Shown: positions 47,880-61,251, numbered from the stretch's first letter. The stretch: 64,000 nt of DNA from Cyclina sinensis (GCA_012932295.1 JAAONU010000001.1:24543438-24607437); one strand, 5' to 3'. The notes: generated by a model from the letters alone, not told the origin. Made by a program: numbers and translations.

Positions 47880-48650
47880 TAAAGAAAATGATAGTGTTTA
47901 CATGAAGTGCATTGTTGAATGAATTTAATTCTGCATTCATTTTTCAGTCATCTCCCTTTATTTTATTTTTCATAACTCCGAAAGGTTTAGTTGATACAAT
48001 ACATGTTGATAGAGGGCAAATAGAAGTGCATTATCAAAGAACTAACTCTACCATGCCAATATGCTTTATAAATTACCTCCCTTTGTTATCTGTATAGTTT
48101 ATTCAAAGAAATATATAAACAATGATTCAAAACAATGATTGAAAGTGCAGTGTTTAAAAATAACACTGCCATGCCCATTTTTTTTAATTACCTCCATTTG
48201 TTATTTTTTATTATGCTTATTCAGAAAAAAATTTAAAAACTGTAGAAGGTATATGCTTGATAATCAAAACAATGCTTGAAAATAGTGTTTACTATTAACA
48301 ATGCTTGAAAATAGTGTTTAAAGATAGTAACACTACCTGGCAATGTTCATAAATATAAATATATATAAATATATATCTATAAATTTATAAATATATTTTA
48401 TAACGGGTATCCCTTACATAACTGAAACAGTTTTCAAGGAATTTAGTTGATATTATACAATTTTAACAGAGGACAAATAGAGGAAGTGCAGTATCAAAGA
48501 ACTATAGCTCTACCATGCCACTTAAAAAAATTCTCACACTTCATAATTTTTCATTATGCTTACTTACGAGAACAACTTAAAAACTGTTTAATGTATATTC
48601 CTGATGTTCAAAACAATGATTGAAAGTGGACTGTTTAAACATCATTAAAC
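47880..48650. repeat. Degenerate dispersed/tandem repeat, two main copies
   Basis: AATTTAGYTGATATTA, AGAGGACAAATAGAGG-like, TATCAAAGAACTA and CTCTACCATGCCA recur at 47870-48100 and 48435-48525, with further partial copies (AACAATGATTGAAAGTG) between them. No coding sequence. Confidence 0.5.
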
Positions 48651-49390
48651 CACTGGCCATAAGCCATTTTAAATTAGTGCTACTCTGGGAAGCATCCAAC
48701 AGTTCTGCCAATTTTCTTGTTCAAATCATATCCTATTGACTAGTTTTTGCCACACCCTGAGGGTCATGTGTTACATGAAACACATTTTTATAAAAAATAG
48801 TCTGAGACTGTTACATTAAAAACCTAAGTGGTCAAAAGCAAAATTGCCTAGAACTTCGATATTTTATGTGAATTTTTTTCTTTTTGAAGACATCCCCTGT
48901 ATCAAGACTGTTCAAATTTATGTTTTAAATGTATACTCAACCCTGGGTCACATGTTTAGACTTATTTAAGAAATGTCTGAAAAGAAAAGGACTTTGAGTT
49001 TGTAGAGTTTGTAGCATCTTTTCACTGACTTCTATAAAATTATCTAAATCATATATCCTGGTTTCACTATTTCTTAAAGTTTGAAAAGCTTATCAAAAAA
49101 CCGAATAGTCTGTCTGTCTTTGTGTTGTACCATCTCTGAAACTGTAAGAGCTATATTGATAGTGTTTCATAGAAATGTCATATTATGCCCAACTTTTTTC
49201 TTGATCACTCTGTAACTTTGACATTCATGTTTTTTATTCAGCAAATAATGCATAAGCTCTATTAGGTCTTGCATGGCCACACTGTGTGCTGTTGCACTTA
49301 AAGACAAACATTCTGCATCTGTATATTTTGTTTTCTGTCTCTTGCAGTGTTGCAATAACTCAAAAAAACATACATATGTATGTGAGTCCT

Positions 49391-50652
49391 AGTGTTTTGT
49401 TTTATTTAAGCAAAGAAATGTCCTCCTTTGACATATATATATATATATACACACACAGATATACACATAACAGATCATATGCCTCAAGGTGCATAAGAAT
49501 TGATGTTTTTTTGTGGAGGATGGTAGTCTAGTACTGGTCCTTCCAGGAAGTCAGGTTATGTAAAGTGCTACCCTGACAGGACTTTGATTATTTACTTCAT
49601 CTTTTTATGGAAATTGACTATGAATAAATATTGTATTGTGTATTGTATTATAGGTAGAATATACTTGCTATGGCAACAAGAATGAAAAATTCAAGTCTTC
49701 TTATTTAAAACCATCATGCCTAGAGCATTGAAATAAGGAAGTTAGCATTTTGTAGTAGAAATTGTTCAGAATATGTCCCTTGGATCTCTGTTGGCCACAC
49801 CAGAAGTTCGCGCTTTATAAGAAATGTACAAGAAAAAGCATCTTTTATGAATCTGGACGGAATCCTGGTGTTTTGTTTTATTTAAGCAAAGAAATGTCCT
49901 TCTTTGACATATATATATAGATATACACCTAACAGATCATATGCCTCAAGGTGCATAAGAATTGAGATTTTTGTGGCGGATGGGAGTCTAGTACTGGTCC
50001 TTCTAGGAAGTCAGGTTATGTAATGTGCTACCCTGACAGGACTTTAGACTATTTACTTCATCTTTGTATGGAAACTCACTATGAATAAATATTGTATTGT
50101 GTATTGTATTATTGGCGTCCGCGCCGAAGCGCGACGCCCTTTATGGAATGAGTTCAGATTTTGTGAAAGGGTAGTTGTTGTTGTTATTGACTGTCATTCA
50201 TGTCGCGATATGGTTATGAATAACGAACTGGAGAATTTTGCACGAAATGAAATGAAATGCAAACATATTTAACAATAAATTGCACTTTTTACAAATTTAT
50301 AGGTAGTCTAGCACTGGTCCTTCCAGGAAGTCAGGTTATGTAAAGTGCTACCCTGACAGGACTTTAGACTATTTACTTCATCTTTGTATGGAAACTGACT
50401 ATGAATAAATATTGTATTGTGTATTGTATTATAGGTAGAATATACTTGCTATGGCAACAAGAATGAAAAATTCAAGTCTTCTTATTTAAAACCATCATGC
50501 CTAGAGCTTTGAAATAAGGAAGTTAGCATTTTGTAGTAGAAATTGTTCAGAATATGTCCCTTGGATCTCCGTTGGCCACACCAGAAGTTCACGCTTTATA
50601 AGAAATGTACAAGAAAAAGCATCTTTTCTGAATCTGGACGGAATCCTGGAAT
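49391..50652 (+). repeat. Duplicated SINE-like block, three copies of the 3' module
   Basis: The block 49391-49868 (TTGTTTTATTTAAGCAAAGA, TAGTACTGGTCCTTCCAGGA, GTGCTACCCTGACAGGACTT, GAATAAATATTGTATTGTGT) is repeated from 49869. The second copy is interrupted at 50113 by a ~190-bp foreign segment, after which a third copy of the module (50305-50652) begins. TATTGTGTATTGTATT resembles a LINE/SINE-type repetitive 3' tail. No supported coding sequence. Confidence 0.7.
50114..50303 (+). mobile_element. Short insertion headed by a GC-rich hairpin
   Basis: It begins TGGCGTCCGCGCCGAAGCGCGACGCC, written here only by key parts: GGCGTC(CGCGC)CGAA(GCGCG)ACGCC forms an ~10-bp stem with one bulge and a CGAA loop at 50115-50139. 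The rest is AT-rich and ends AACAATAAATTGCAC. ATAGGTAG occurs right after it and at the matching place in the parent copy. Confidence 0.45.
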
Positions 50653-52329
50653 TGAATCTTGGAACTGAATCAAAAGCAAAATACTGATGAAGAATTGAGG
50701 ACCAAAACTTTTCCTGGTCACATTAATGCAATGCTTATCATACTGTCGTTATATTTACAATTATTATGAAAATAGATTACAAATTACCATTTAGTTGATA
50801 CCTTCTATTTTATTTTGAAACTGGATACAAAGAATAGGACATGTAATTTATCAAGTAATAAGCAAGTGCTATACTGACATGTATGACAAAATACAAGGCT
50901 GAAACCTTGTTATTAAATATATAATTTACTTACTTTTACATGTAACTTACTTCCAGCTGATTTAAAGTAAATCACTTTTACAAAATAACTATCTGTTTAA
51001 ACCAATTTTAGTCATGTTTGCTTTGAAGTTTATTATCCAAATCATGCATACAGTTCTTTTATACATTCTTTGCATTAATGAAATTTTCATTCACAGAATA
51101 ATTAAAATGCTCCCTGGAAATGTTATCCTTGATGATTGTTCATCTTGCAACTGTCACATATTCTGAAAATTAAAAAAAATCATTTTAAGTATCATTTTAT
51201 TACAAAGAAACCCCATTGCATATAAATGCAGTACAATTTATTATACTGTACTCTGTGGCTAGTGAAAACAGCTGATATTATTCTACATCTGTATTTGTAA
51301 TATATCATGACAAATTAGTGTAGGTGCTAATGTTCAGAAATGAATGATATTGAGTCAAGAAAATTTTGTTTCACTTATATTCAGCTTAATTACCAAATTT
51401 CTACATTGCAGCATAAAGCTGTTAGTCTTAATTTTTTGTTAGCAGTTTAAAAGTCAACCCTTGCAATATAAATTCTAAATCACACTTAATTTCAGAAAGC
51501 TCAAAAATAACAATTCAAGCAAATTGTATTCCTTAAAACTGCTTCTTTATTAAATTGAGAAGTGTGAGGCAAGTATATTCCTTTCTTATAGATTCTGAAA
51601 CTTTGAAGACTTAAACTACTACAACATGTACAATCATACATAATTTGATTAAACTGCAGTCATCATCTGTTTAAATGACATGAGCTAGGAATTGTTAGTT
51701 TACTTTTTCATGGACGGTCATCTGCCACAACAGTAAAACTTCTGTAATGTTCAGATTAACTTGTTGTGAATTTTCCAATCTCAATTCGATGTGTAAATTG
51801 CTATCTGAAGCTTATCAAGATTAATAAAGGCGTAATCTAGGTTTTTCAGGTTAACAATTGCTCCCGATGTGCTCTTAGAATGTTACACTAATTTATCCTG
51901 AATAATAACTTTGAATATTTTTGAGTAGGAGTCATTTTACATTAACTTGCTAAATAATAAAATTGCAAACTAACGCATGTTATGAAAACAAATACATGTA
52001 TGCCAAAAACCAGATAAGCTGTCATTTAAAATAACATTTTAAGAATTTAAACCTGTCAGTTTTAAGAAAAATCATGCTGGAAAACTTGATAAATTATATT
52101 TTATTATACCAATATTTGAATCCAGAAATCTTATTTGAATATATGTAAGGAATGCCAATACTCAAATACTCTTATCTGTTAACATCCCCAAAATTTAATA
52201 TACGATAAGGTTTTTAAGTTTTCACCGTCCTGTAACAAGTGACTTTCCATCAAATAAAACTGCAGCTGACATCAATAAGGAACCCAGTGTCTATATGTAT
52301 GCTAGGTGGTGATGTAAAGAAGCAACTAC
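50653..52329. other. Gene-free AT-rich stretch
   Basis: No gene, RNA or defined repeat recognised. Confidence 0.45.
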
Positions 52330-55300
52330 TTTCCATCTCTCTTCTCTCCTTAAATAATTGGGTTAGGTTAGGCTGGCTTAAGGTGTTTTCATTATTTTCC
52401 TTTCGCTGAGTAAATCTCTTTTCAGTGAGTGTTTCAAGGGTTTTAATGTTAATCTGGTCCCTGTTTTAAGTATTTCATCTTGATGCTGTAGTAATTCAAA
52501 GACTTGAGAAAAAGTAAATGTTTATTTTTGCGTTTTCTTAGTCGAATTTCACTCATTCTTTTTTGTGTTTTCTCTTTTCATTTGATGTGCCGAGCGCCTG
52601 CTTCCAAGTGGATGGTGAAACAGAAAACAAGGGTAAGTAACTCCTTTCTATCTCTCTTCTCTCCTTCTTAAATGGTTAGGTTAGGTTAGGTAACGTTAGG
52701 TTAGGTTAGGTCTGGCTGGCTTGAAGTGTTTTCATTTTTTTTTTCTTTTTTGGTTCATTTTTACATTCCTGAAGTAATCACTTTTCTCACAAGGTCATTT
52801 GCTATACACTAAATTCCCTGTATTTTCTCTTTTCATGTTGTGTCGTGTCGGAGCTGGCAAGCTGAAGAGTCAACAGTTCCTGAAGAAAAAGGTAAGCAAC
52901 TGTTGTCCTTCCTGGATTTTTTCTTCAAGCCGGCCGCCTCCGAGTTCTGTTTCTCTAAGTAAATCTCTTTTCAGTACGCGTTCCAAGGATTTTAATGTTA
53001 ATCTGGTCCCTGTTTTAAGTATTCCATCTTGACGCTGTAGTAATTCACAGTCTCGAGAGAAAATAAATGTTTATTTTTGCGTTTTCTTAGTCGAATTTCT
53101 GTCATGCTTTTTTGCGTTTTCTCTTTTCATTTGATGTGCCGAGCGCCTGCTTCCAAGTGGATGGTGAAACAGAAAACAAGGGTAAGTAACTCCTTTTCAT
53201 CTCTCTTCTCTCCTTCTTAAATGGTTAGGTTAGGTTAGGTAATGTTAGGTTAGGTTAGGTCTGGCTGGCTTGAAGTGTTTTCATTTTTTTTTTCTTTTTT
53301 TGTTCCTTTTTGCATTCCTGAAGTAATCGCTTTTTTCACAAGGTCATTTGCTATACACTAAATTCCTTGTATTTTCTCTTTAGATGTCGTGTCGTGTTGG
53401 AGCTGGCGAAGCTGGTGCGGCTGCTGAAGAGTCAACAGTTCCTGAAGAGAAAGGTAAGCAACTGTAGTCCTTCCTGGATTTTTTCTTCAAGCCGGCCGCC
53501 TCCGAGTTCTGTTTCTCTTAGTAAATCCCTTTTCAGTAAGCATTTCAAGGATTTTAATGTTAATTTATTCCGTTTCTCTAAGTAAATCTCTTTTCAGTAC
53601 GCGTTCCAAGGATTTTAATGTTAATCTGGTCCCTGTTTTAAGTATTTCATCTTGACGCTGTAGTAAGTCACAGTCTCGAGAGAAAATAAATGTTTATTTT
53701 TGCGTTTTCTTAGTCGAATTTCACTCATGCTTTTTTGCGTTTTCTCTTTTCATTTGATGTGCCGAGCGCCTGCTTCCAAGTGGATGGTGAAACAGAAAAC
53801 AAGGGTAAGTAATCCTTTTCATCTCTCTTCTCTCCTTCTTAAATGGTTAGGTTAGGTTAGGTAATGTTAGGTTAGGTTAGGTCTGGCTGGCTTGAAGTGT
53901 TTTCATATTTTTTTTCTTTTTTTGTTCCTTTTTGCATTCCTGAAGTAATCGCTTTTTTCACAAGGTCATTTGCTATACACTAAATTCCTTGTATTTTCTC
54001 TTTTCATGTCGTGTTGTGTCAGAGCTGGCGAAGCTGGTGCGGCTGCTAAAGAGTCAACAGTTCCTGAAGAAAAAGGTAAGCAACTGTGGTCCTTCCTGGA
54101 TTTTTTCTTCAAGCCGGCCGCCTCTGAGTTCTGTTTCTCTAAGTAAATCCCTTTTCAGTAAGCATTTCAAGGATTTTACTGTTAATTTGTTCCGTTTCTC
54201 TAAGTAAATCTCTTTTCAGTACGTGTTCCAAGGATTTCAATGTTAATCTGGTCCCTGTTTTAAGTATTCCATCTTGATGCTGTAGTAATTAACAGTCTCA
54301 AGAGAAAATAAATGTATATTTTTGCGTTTTCTTAGTCGAATTTCACTCATGCTTTTTTTGCGTTTTCTCTTTTCATTTGATGTGCCGAGCGCCTGCTTCC
54401 AAGTGGATGGTGAAACAGAAAACAAGGGTAAGTAACTCCTTTCAATCTCTCTTCTTTCCTTAAATGGTTAGGTTAGGTTAGGTAACGTTAGGTTAGGTTA
54501 GGTATGGCTAGCTTGAAGTGTTTTCATATTTTTCTTCTTTTTTTGTTCCTTTTTGCATTTCTGAAGTAATCGCTTTTTTCACAAGGTCATTTGCTATACA
54601 CTAAATTCCTTGTATTTTCTCTTTTCATGTCGTGTTGTGTCAGAGCTGGCGAAGCTGGTGCGGCTGCTAAAGAGTCAACAGTTCCTGAAGAAAAAGGTAA
54701 GCAACTGTGGTCCTTCCTGGATTTTTTCTTCAAGCCGGCCGCCTCCGAGTTCTGTTTCTCTTAGTAAATCCCTTTTCAGTAAGCATTTCAAGGATTTTAA
54801 TGTTAATTTATTCCGTTTCTCTAAGTAAATCTCTTTTCAGTACGCGTTCCAAGGATTTTAATGTTAATCTGGTCCCTGTTTTAAATATTTCATCTTGACG
54901 CTGTAGTAATTCACAGTCTCGAGAGAAAATAAATGTTTATTTTTGCGTTTTCTTAGTCGAATTTCTCTCATGCTTTTTTGCGTTTTCTCTTTTCATTTGA
55001 TGTGCTGAGCGCCTGCTTCCAAGTGGATGGTGAAACAGAAAACAAGGGTAAGTAATCCTTTTCATCTATCTTCTCTCCTTCTTAAATGGTTAGGTTAGGT
55101 TAGGTAATGTTAGGTTAGGTTAGGTCTGGCTGGCTTGAAGTGTTTTCATTTTTTTTTCTTTTTTTGTTCCTTTTTGCATTCCTGAAGTAATCGCTTTTTT
55201 CACAAGGTCATTTGCTATACACTAAATTCCTTGTATTTTCTCTTTTCATGTCGTGTCGTGTCGGAGCTGGCGAAGCTGGTGCGGCTGCTGAAGAGTCAAC

Positions 55301-58300
55301 AGTTCCTGAAGAAAAAAGTAAGCAACTGTAGTCCTTCCTGGATTTTTTTCTTCAAGCCGACCGCCTCCGAGTTCTGTTTCTCTAAGTAAATCCCTTTTCA
55401 GTAAGCATTTCAAGGATTTTAATGTTAATTTGTTCCCTTTCTTTAAGTAAATCTCTTTTCAGTACGCGTTCCAAGGATTTTAATGTTAATCTGGTCCCTG
55501 TTTTAAGTATTTCATCTTGAAGCTGTAGTAATTCACAGTCTCGAGAGAAAATAAATGTTTATTTTTGCGTTTTCTTAGTCGAATTTCACTCATGCTTTTT
55601 TGCGTTTTCTCTTTTCATTTGATGTGCCGAGCGCCTGCTTCCAAGTGGATGGTGAAACAGAAAACAAGGGTAAGTAACTCCTTTCCATCTCTCTTCTCTC
55701 CTTCTTAAATGGTTAGGTTAGGTTAGGTAACGTTAGGTTAGGTTAGGTCTGGCTGGCTTCAAGTGTTTTCATATTTTTCTTCTTTTTTTGTTCCTTTTTG
55801 CATTCCTGAAGTAATCGCTTTTTTTACAAGGTCATTTTCCTATACACTAAATTCTTTGTCTTTTCTCTTTTCATGTCGTGTCGTGTCGGAGCTGGCGAAG
55901 CTGGTGCGGCTGCTAAAGAGTCAACAGTTCCTGAAGAAAAAGGTAAGCAACTGTGGTCCTTCCTGGATTTTTTCTTCAAGCCAGCCCCCTTCGAGTTCCG
56001 TTTCTCTAAGTAAATCCCTTTGCAGTAAGCATTTCAAGGATTTTAATGTTAATTTGTTCCGTTTCTCTAAGTAAATCTATTTTCAGTACGGGTTCCAAGG
56101 ATTTTAATGTTAATCTTGTCCCTGTTTTAAGTATTCCATCTTGACGCTGTAGTAATTCACAGTCTCGAGAGAAAATAAATGTTTATTTTTGCGTTTTCTT
56201 AGTCGAATTTCACTCATGCTTTTTTGCGTTTTCTCTTTTCATTTGATGTGCCACGCGCCTGCTTCCAAGTGGATGGTGAAACAGAAAACAAGGGTAAGTA
56301 ACTCCTTTTCATCTCTATTCTCTCCTTCTTAAATGGTTAGGTTAGGTTAAGTAACGTTAGGTTAGGTTAGGTCTGGCTGGCTTCAAGTGTTTTCATTTTT
56401 TTTTCTTTTTTTTTTCCTTTTTGCATTCCTGAAGTAATCGCTTTTTTCACAAGGTCATTTGCTATACACTAAATTCCTTTTATTTTCTCTTTTCATGTCG
56501 TGTTGTGTCGGAGCTGGCGAAGCTGGTGCGGCTGCTAAAGAGTCAACAGTTCCTGCAGAAAAAGGTAAGCAACTGTGGTCCTTCCTGGATTTTTTCTTCA
56601 AGCCAGCCCCCTTCGAGTTCCGTTTCTCTAAGTAAATCCCTTTGCAGTAAGCATTTCAAGGATTTTAATGTTAATTTGTTCCGTTTCTCTAAGTAAATCT
56701 CTTTTCAGTACGCGTTCCAAGGATTTTAATGTTAATCTTGTCCCTGTTTTAAGTATTCCATCTTGACGCTGTAGTAATTCACAGTCTCGAGAGAAAATAA
56801 ATGTTTATTTTTGCGTTTTCTTAGTCGAATTTCACTCATGCTTTTTTGCGTTTTCTCTTTTCATTTGATGTGATGAGCGCCTGCTTCCAAGTGGATGGTG
56901 AAACAGAAAACAAGGGTAAGTAACTCCTTTTCATCTCTATTCTCTCCTTCTTAAATGGTTAGGTTAGGTTAAGTAACGTTAGGTTAGGTTAGGTCTGGCT
57001 GGCTTCAAGTGTTTTCATTTTTTTTTCTTTTTTTTTTCCTTTTTGCATTCCTGAAGTAATCGCTTTTTTCACAAGGTCATTTGCTATACACTAAATTCCT
57101 TGTATTTTCTCTTTTCATGTCGTGTTGTGTCGGAGCTGGCGAAGCTGGTGCGGCTGCTAAAGAGTCAACAGTTCCTGCAGAAAAAAGGTAAGCAACTGTG
57201 GTCCTTCCTGGATTTTTTCTTCAAGCCGGCCGCCTCCGAGTTCTGTTTCTCTAAGTAAATCCCTTTTCTGTAAGCATTTTAAGGATTTTAATGTTAATTT
57301 GTTCCGTTTCTCTAAGTAAATCTCTTTTCAGTATGCGTTCCAAGGATTTCAATGTTAATCTGGTCCCTGTTTTAAGTATTTCATCTTGATGCTGTAGTAA
57401 TTCACAGTCTCGAGAGAAAATAAATGTTTATTTTTGCGTTTTCTTAGTCGAATTTCACTCATGCTTTTTTGCATTTTCTCTTTTCATTTGATGTGCCGAG
57501 CGCCTGCTTCCAAGTGGATGGTGAAACAGAAAACAAAGGTAAGTAACTCCTTTCCATCTCTCTTCTCTCCTTCTTAAATGGTTAGGTTAGGTTAGGTAAC
57601 GCTGGGTCAGGTTAGGTCTGGCTGGCTTCAAGTGTTTTCATTTTTTTTCTCTTTTTTTGTTCCTTTTTGCATTCCTGAAGTAATCGCTTTTTTCACAAGG
57701 TCATTTGCTATACACTAAATTCCTTGTATTTTCTCTTTTCATGTCGTGTCGTGTCGGAGCTGGCAAATCTGGTGCAGCTGCTGAAGAGTCAACAGTTCCT
57801 GAAGAAAAAGTTAAGCAGCTGTGGTCCTTCCTGGATTTTTTGTTCAAGCCGGCCACCTCCGAGTTCTGTTTCTCTAAGTAAATCCCTTTTCAGTAAGCAT
57901 TTCAAGGATTTAAATGTTAATTTGTTCCATTTCTCTACGTAAATCTCTTTTCAGTACGCGTTCCAAGGATTGGCGAAGATAGTGCGACTGCTGAAGACTC
58001 AACTCGTTCCAAGGATTTTAATGTTAATCTGGTCCCTGTTTTAAGTATTCCATCTTGACGCTGTAGTAATTCACAGTCTCGAGAGAAAATAAATGTTTAT
58101 TTTTGCGTTTTCTTAGTCGAATTTCACTCATGCTTTTTTGTGTTTTCTCTTTTCATTTGATGTGCCGACCGCCTGCTTCCAAGTGGATGGTGAAACAGAA
58201 AACAAGGGTAAGCAACTCCTTTCCATCTCTCTTCTCTCCTTCTTAAATGGTTAGGTTAGGTTAGGTAACGTTAGGTTAGGTTAGGTCTGGCTGGCTTGAA

Positions 58301-60694
58301 GTGTTTTCATTTTTTTTTCTTTTGTTGTTCCTTTTTGCATTCCTGAAGTAATCGCTTTTTTCACAAGGTCATTTGCTATACACTAAATTCCTTGTATTTT
58401 CTCTTTTCATGTCGTGTTGTGTCGGAGCTGGCAAAGCTGGTGTGGCTGCTGAAGAGTCAACAGTTCCCGAAGAAAAAGGTAAGCAACTGTGGTCCTTCCT
58501 GGATTTTTTCTTCAAGCCGGCCGCCTCCAAGTTCTGTTTCTCTAAGTAAATCCCTTTTCAGTAAGCATTTCAAGGATTTTAATGTTAATTTGTTTCGTTT
58601 CTCTAAGTAAATCTCTTTTCAGTACGCGTTCCAAGGATTTTAATGTTAATCTTGTCCCTGTTTTAAGTATTCCATCTTGACGCTGTAGTAATTCACAGTC
58701 TCGAGAGAAAATAAATGTTTATTTTTGTGTTTTCTTAGTCGAAATTCACTCATGCTTTTTTGCGTTTTCTATTTTCATTTGATGTGATGAGCGCCTGCTT
58801 CTTAGTGGATGGTGAAACAGAAAACAAGGGTAAGTAACTCCTTTCCATCTCTCTTCTCTCCTTCTTAAATGGTTAGGTTAGGTTAGGTAACGTTGGGTCA
58901 GGTTAGGTCTGGCTGGCTTCAAGTGTTTTCATTTTTTTTTTCTTTTTTTGTTCCTTTTTGCATTCCTGAAGTAATCGCTTTTTTCACAAGGTCATTTGCT
59001 ATACACTAAATTCCTTGTATTTTCTCTTTTCATGTTGTGTCGTGTCGGAGCTGGCAAATGTGGTGCGGCTGCTGAAGAGTCAACAGTTCCTGAAGAAAAA
59101 GGTAAGCAGCTGTGGTCCTTCCTGGATTTTTTGTTCAAGCCGGCCGCCTCCGAGTTCTGTTTCTCTAAGTAAATCCCTTTTCAGTAAGCATTTCAAGGAT
59201 TTAAATGTTAATTTGTTCCATTTCTCTACGTAAATCTCTTTTCAGTACGCGTTCCAAGGATTGGCGAAGATAGTGCGGCTGCTGAAGAGTCAACTCGTTC
59301 CAAGGATTTTAATGTTAATCTGGTCCCTGTTTTAAGTATTCCATCTTGACGCTGTAGTAATTCACAGTCTCGAGAGAAAATAAATGTTTATTTTTGCGTT
59401 TTCTTAGTCGAAATTCACTCATACTTTTTTGCGTTTTCTCTTTTCATTTGATGTGCCGAGCGCCTGCTTCCAAGTGGATGGTGAAACAGAAAACAAGGGT
59501 AAGTAACTCCTTTTCATCTCTCTTCTCTCCTTCTTAAATGGTTAGGTTAGGTTAGGTAACGTTAGGTTAGGTTAGGTCTGGCTGGCTTCAAGTGTTTTCA
59601 TTTTTTTTTCTTTTTTTTTTCCTTTTTGCATTCCTGAAGTAATAGCTTTTTTCACAAGGTCATTTGCTATACACTAAATTCCTTTTATTTTCTCTTTTCA
59701 TGTTGTGTTGTGTCGGAGCTGGCGAAGCTGGTGCGGCTGCTAAAGAGTCAACAGTTCCTGAAAAAAAGGTAAGCAACTGTGGTCCTTCCTGGATTTTTTC
59801 TTCAAGCCGGCTGCCTCCGAGTTCTGTTTCTCTAAGTAAATCCCTTTTCAGTAAGCATTTCAAGGATTTTAATGTTAATTTGTTCCGTTTCTCTAAGTAA
59901 ATCTCTTTTCAGTACGCGTTCCAAGGATTTCAATGTTAATCTGGTCCCTGTTTTAAGTATTCCATCTTGATGCTGTAGTAATTCACAGTCTCGAGAGAAA
60001 ATAAATGTTTATTTTTTCGTTTTCTTAGTCGAATTTCACTCATGCTTTTTTTGCGTTTTCTCTTTTCATTTGATGTGCCGAGCGCCTGCTTCCAAGTGGA
60101 TGGTGAAACAGAAAACAAGGGTAAGTAACTCCTTTCCATCTCTCTTCTCTCCTTCTTAAATGGTTAGGTTAGGTTAGGTAACGTTAGGTTAGGTTAGGTC
60201 TGGCTGGCTTCAAGTGTTTTCATTTTTTTTTTCTTTTTTTTTTCCTTTTTGCATTCTTGAAGTAATGGCTTTTTTCACAAGGTCATTTGCTATACACTAA
60301 ATTCCTTTTATTTTCTCTTTTCATGTTGTGTTGTGTCGGAGCTGGCGAAGCTGGTGCGGCTGCTAAAGAGTCAACAGTTCCTGAAAAAAAGGTAAGCAAC
60401 TGTGGTCCTTCCTGGATTTTTTCTTCAAGCCGGCTGCCTCCGAGTTCTGTTTCTCTAAGTAAATCCCTTTTCAGTAAGCATTTCAAGGATTTTAATGTTA
60501 ATTTGTTCCGTTTCTCTAAGTAAATCTCTTTTCAGTACGCGTTCCAAGGATTTTAATGTTAATCTGGTCCCTGTTTTAAGTATTCCATCTTGACGCTGTA
60601 GTAATTCACAGTCTCGAGAGAAAATAAATGTTTATTTTTGCGTTTTCTTAGTCGAATTTCACTCATGCTTTTTTGCGTTTTCTCTTTTCATTTG

Positions 60695-60742
60695 ATGTGC
60701 CGAGCGCCTGCTTCCAAGTGGATGGTGAAACAGAAAACAAGG
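60695..60742 (+). other. Exon-like module a (example of ~19 copies)
   Basis: ATG opens 16 codons (MCRAPASKWMVKQKTR) that end exactly at the strong donor AGG|GTAAGTAACT. Read instead as an internal exon after CTTCCAAG, it is a 24-base phase-1 microexon (VDGETENK). Donor and surrounding sequence are conserved in nearly all units. The copy at 62587 gains a TAG and the one at 63467 has indels, so not every copy can be coding. Function unknown; no expression evidence can be had from sequence. Confidence 0.4.
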
Positions 60743-60783
60743 GTAAGTAACTCCTTTCCATCTCTCTTCTCTCCTTCTTAAAT

Positions 60784-60820
60784 GGTTAGGTTAGGTTAGG
60801 TAACGTTAGGTTAGGTTAGG
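60784..60820 (+). repeat. TTAGG pentamer block (example, one per unit)
   Basis: GGTTAGGTTAGGTTAGG, then TAACG, then GTTAGGTTAGGTTAGG. Present in every unit (for example 53225, 53847, 55089, 58251, 61407, 63286), always 30-60 bases after the module-a donor and preceded by a C/T-rich tract. Confidence 0.95.
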
Positions 60821-60942
60821 TCTGGCTGGCTTCAAGTGTTTTCATTTTTTTTCTTTTTTTTTTCCTTTTTGCATTCCTGAAGTAATCGCTTTTTTCACAA
60901 GGTCATTTGCTATACACTAAATTCCTTGTATTTTCTCTTTTA

Positions 60943-61012
60943 ATGTCGTGTCGTGTCGGAGCTGGCGAAGCGGGTGCGGCTGCTGAAGAGTCAACAGTTC
61001 CTGAAGAAAAAG
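60943..61012 (+). other. Exon-like module b (example of ~18 copies)
   Basis: ATG opens 23 codons plus one base (MSCRVGAGEAGAAAEESTVP, then EEK) ending at the strong donor AAAAAG|GTAAGCAACT. Read as an internal exon after CGGAG it is a 51-base phase-1 exon. Copies differ by mostly in-frame changes (GAAGCT/AAAGCT/AAATCT, GCTGAAGAG/GCTAAAGAG). But one-base changes in the A-run before the donor (57172-57188, 59757, 60380, 61627), a 13-base loss at 52853 and a damaged donor at 57809 break several copies. Confidence 0.45.
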
Positions 61013-61097
61013 GTAAGCAACTGTGGTCCTTCCTGGATTTTTTTCATTCAAGCCGGCCGCCTCCGAGTTCTGTTTCTCTAAGTAAATCCCTTTTCAG

Positions 61098-61216
61098 TAA
61101 GCATTTCAAGGATTTTAATGTTAATTTGTTCCGTTTCTCTAAGTAAATCTCTTTTCAGTACGCGTTCCAAGGATTTTAATGTTAATCTGGTCCCTGTTTT
61201 AAGTATTCCATCTTGA
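61098..61216 (+). other. Candidate terminal exon c after CAG acceptors (example)
   Basis: Two acceptors (CCCTTTTCAG at 61097, CTCTTTTCAG at 61158) follow branch-like CTCTAAGTAAAT. After module b (phase 1) the upstream acceptor gives 37 open codons to TGA at 61214-61216 (ending RSKDFNVNLVPVLSIPS). The downstream acceptor gives 14 codons to TAA. AATAAA lies at 61246-61251. Confidence 0.35.
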
Positions 61217-61245
61217 CGCTGTAGTAATTCACAGTCTCGAGAGAA

Positions 61246-61251
61246 AATAAA
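61246..61251 (+). terminator. AATAAA polyadenylation-signal-like site (example, one per unit)
   Basis: GAGAAAATAAATGTTTATTT occurs in every unit 30 bases after the candidate stop, followed by a T/G-rich stretch (TTTTTGCGTTTTCTT), the usual arrangement for cleavage and polyadenylation. It could also be chance in AT-rich DNA, but it is invariant across the array. Confidence 0.4.
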
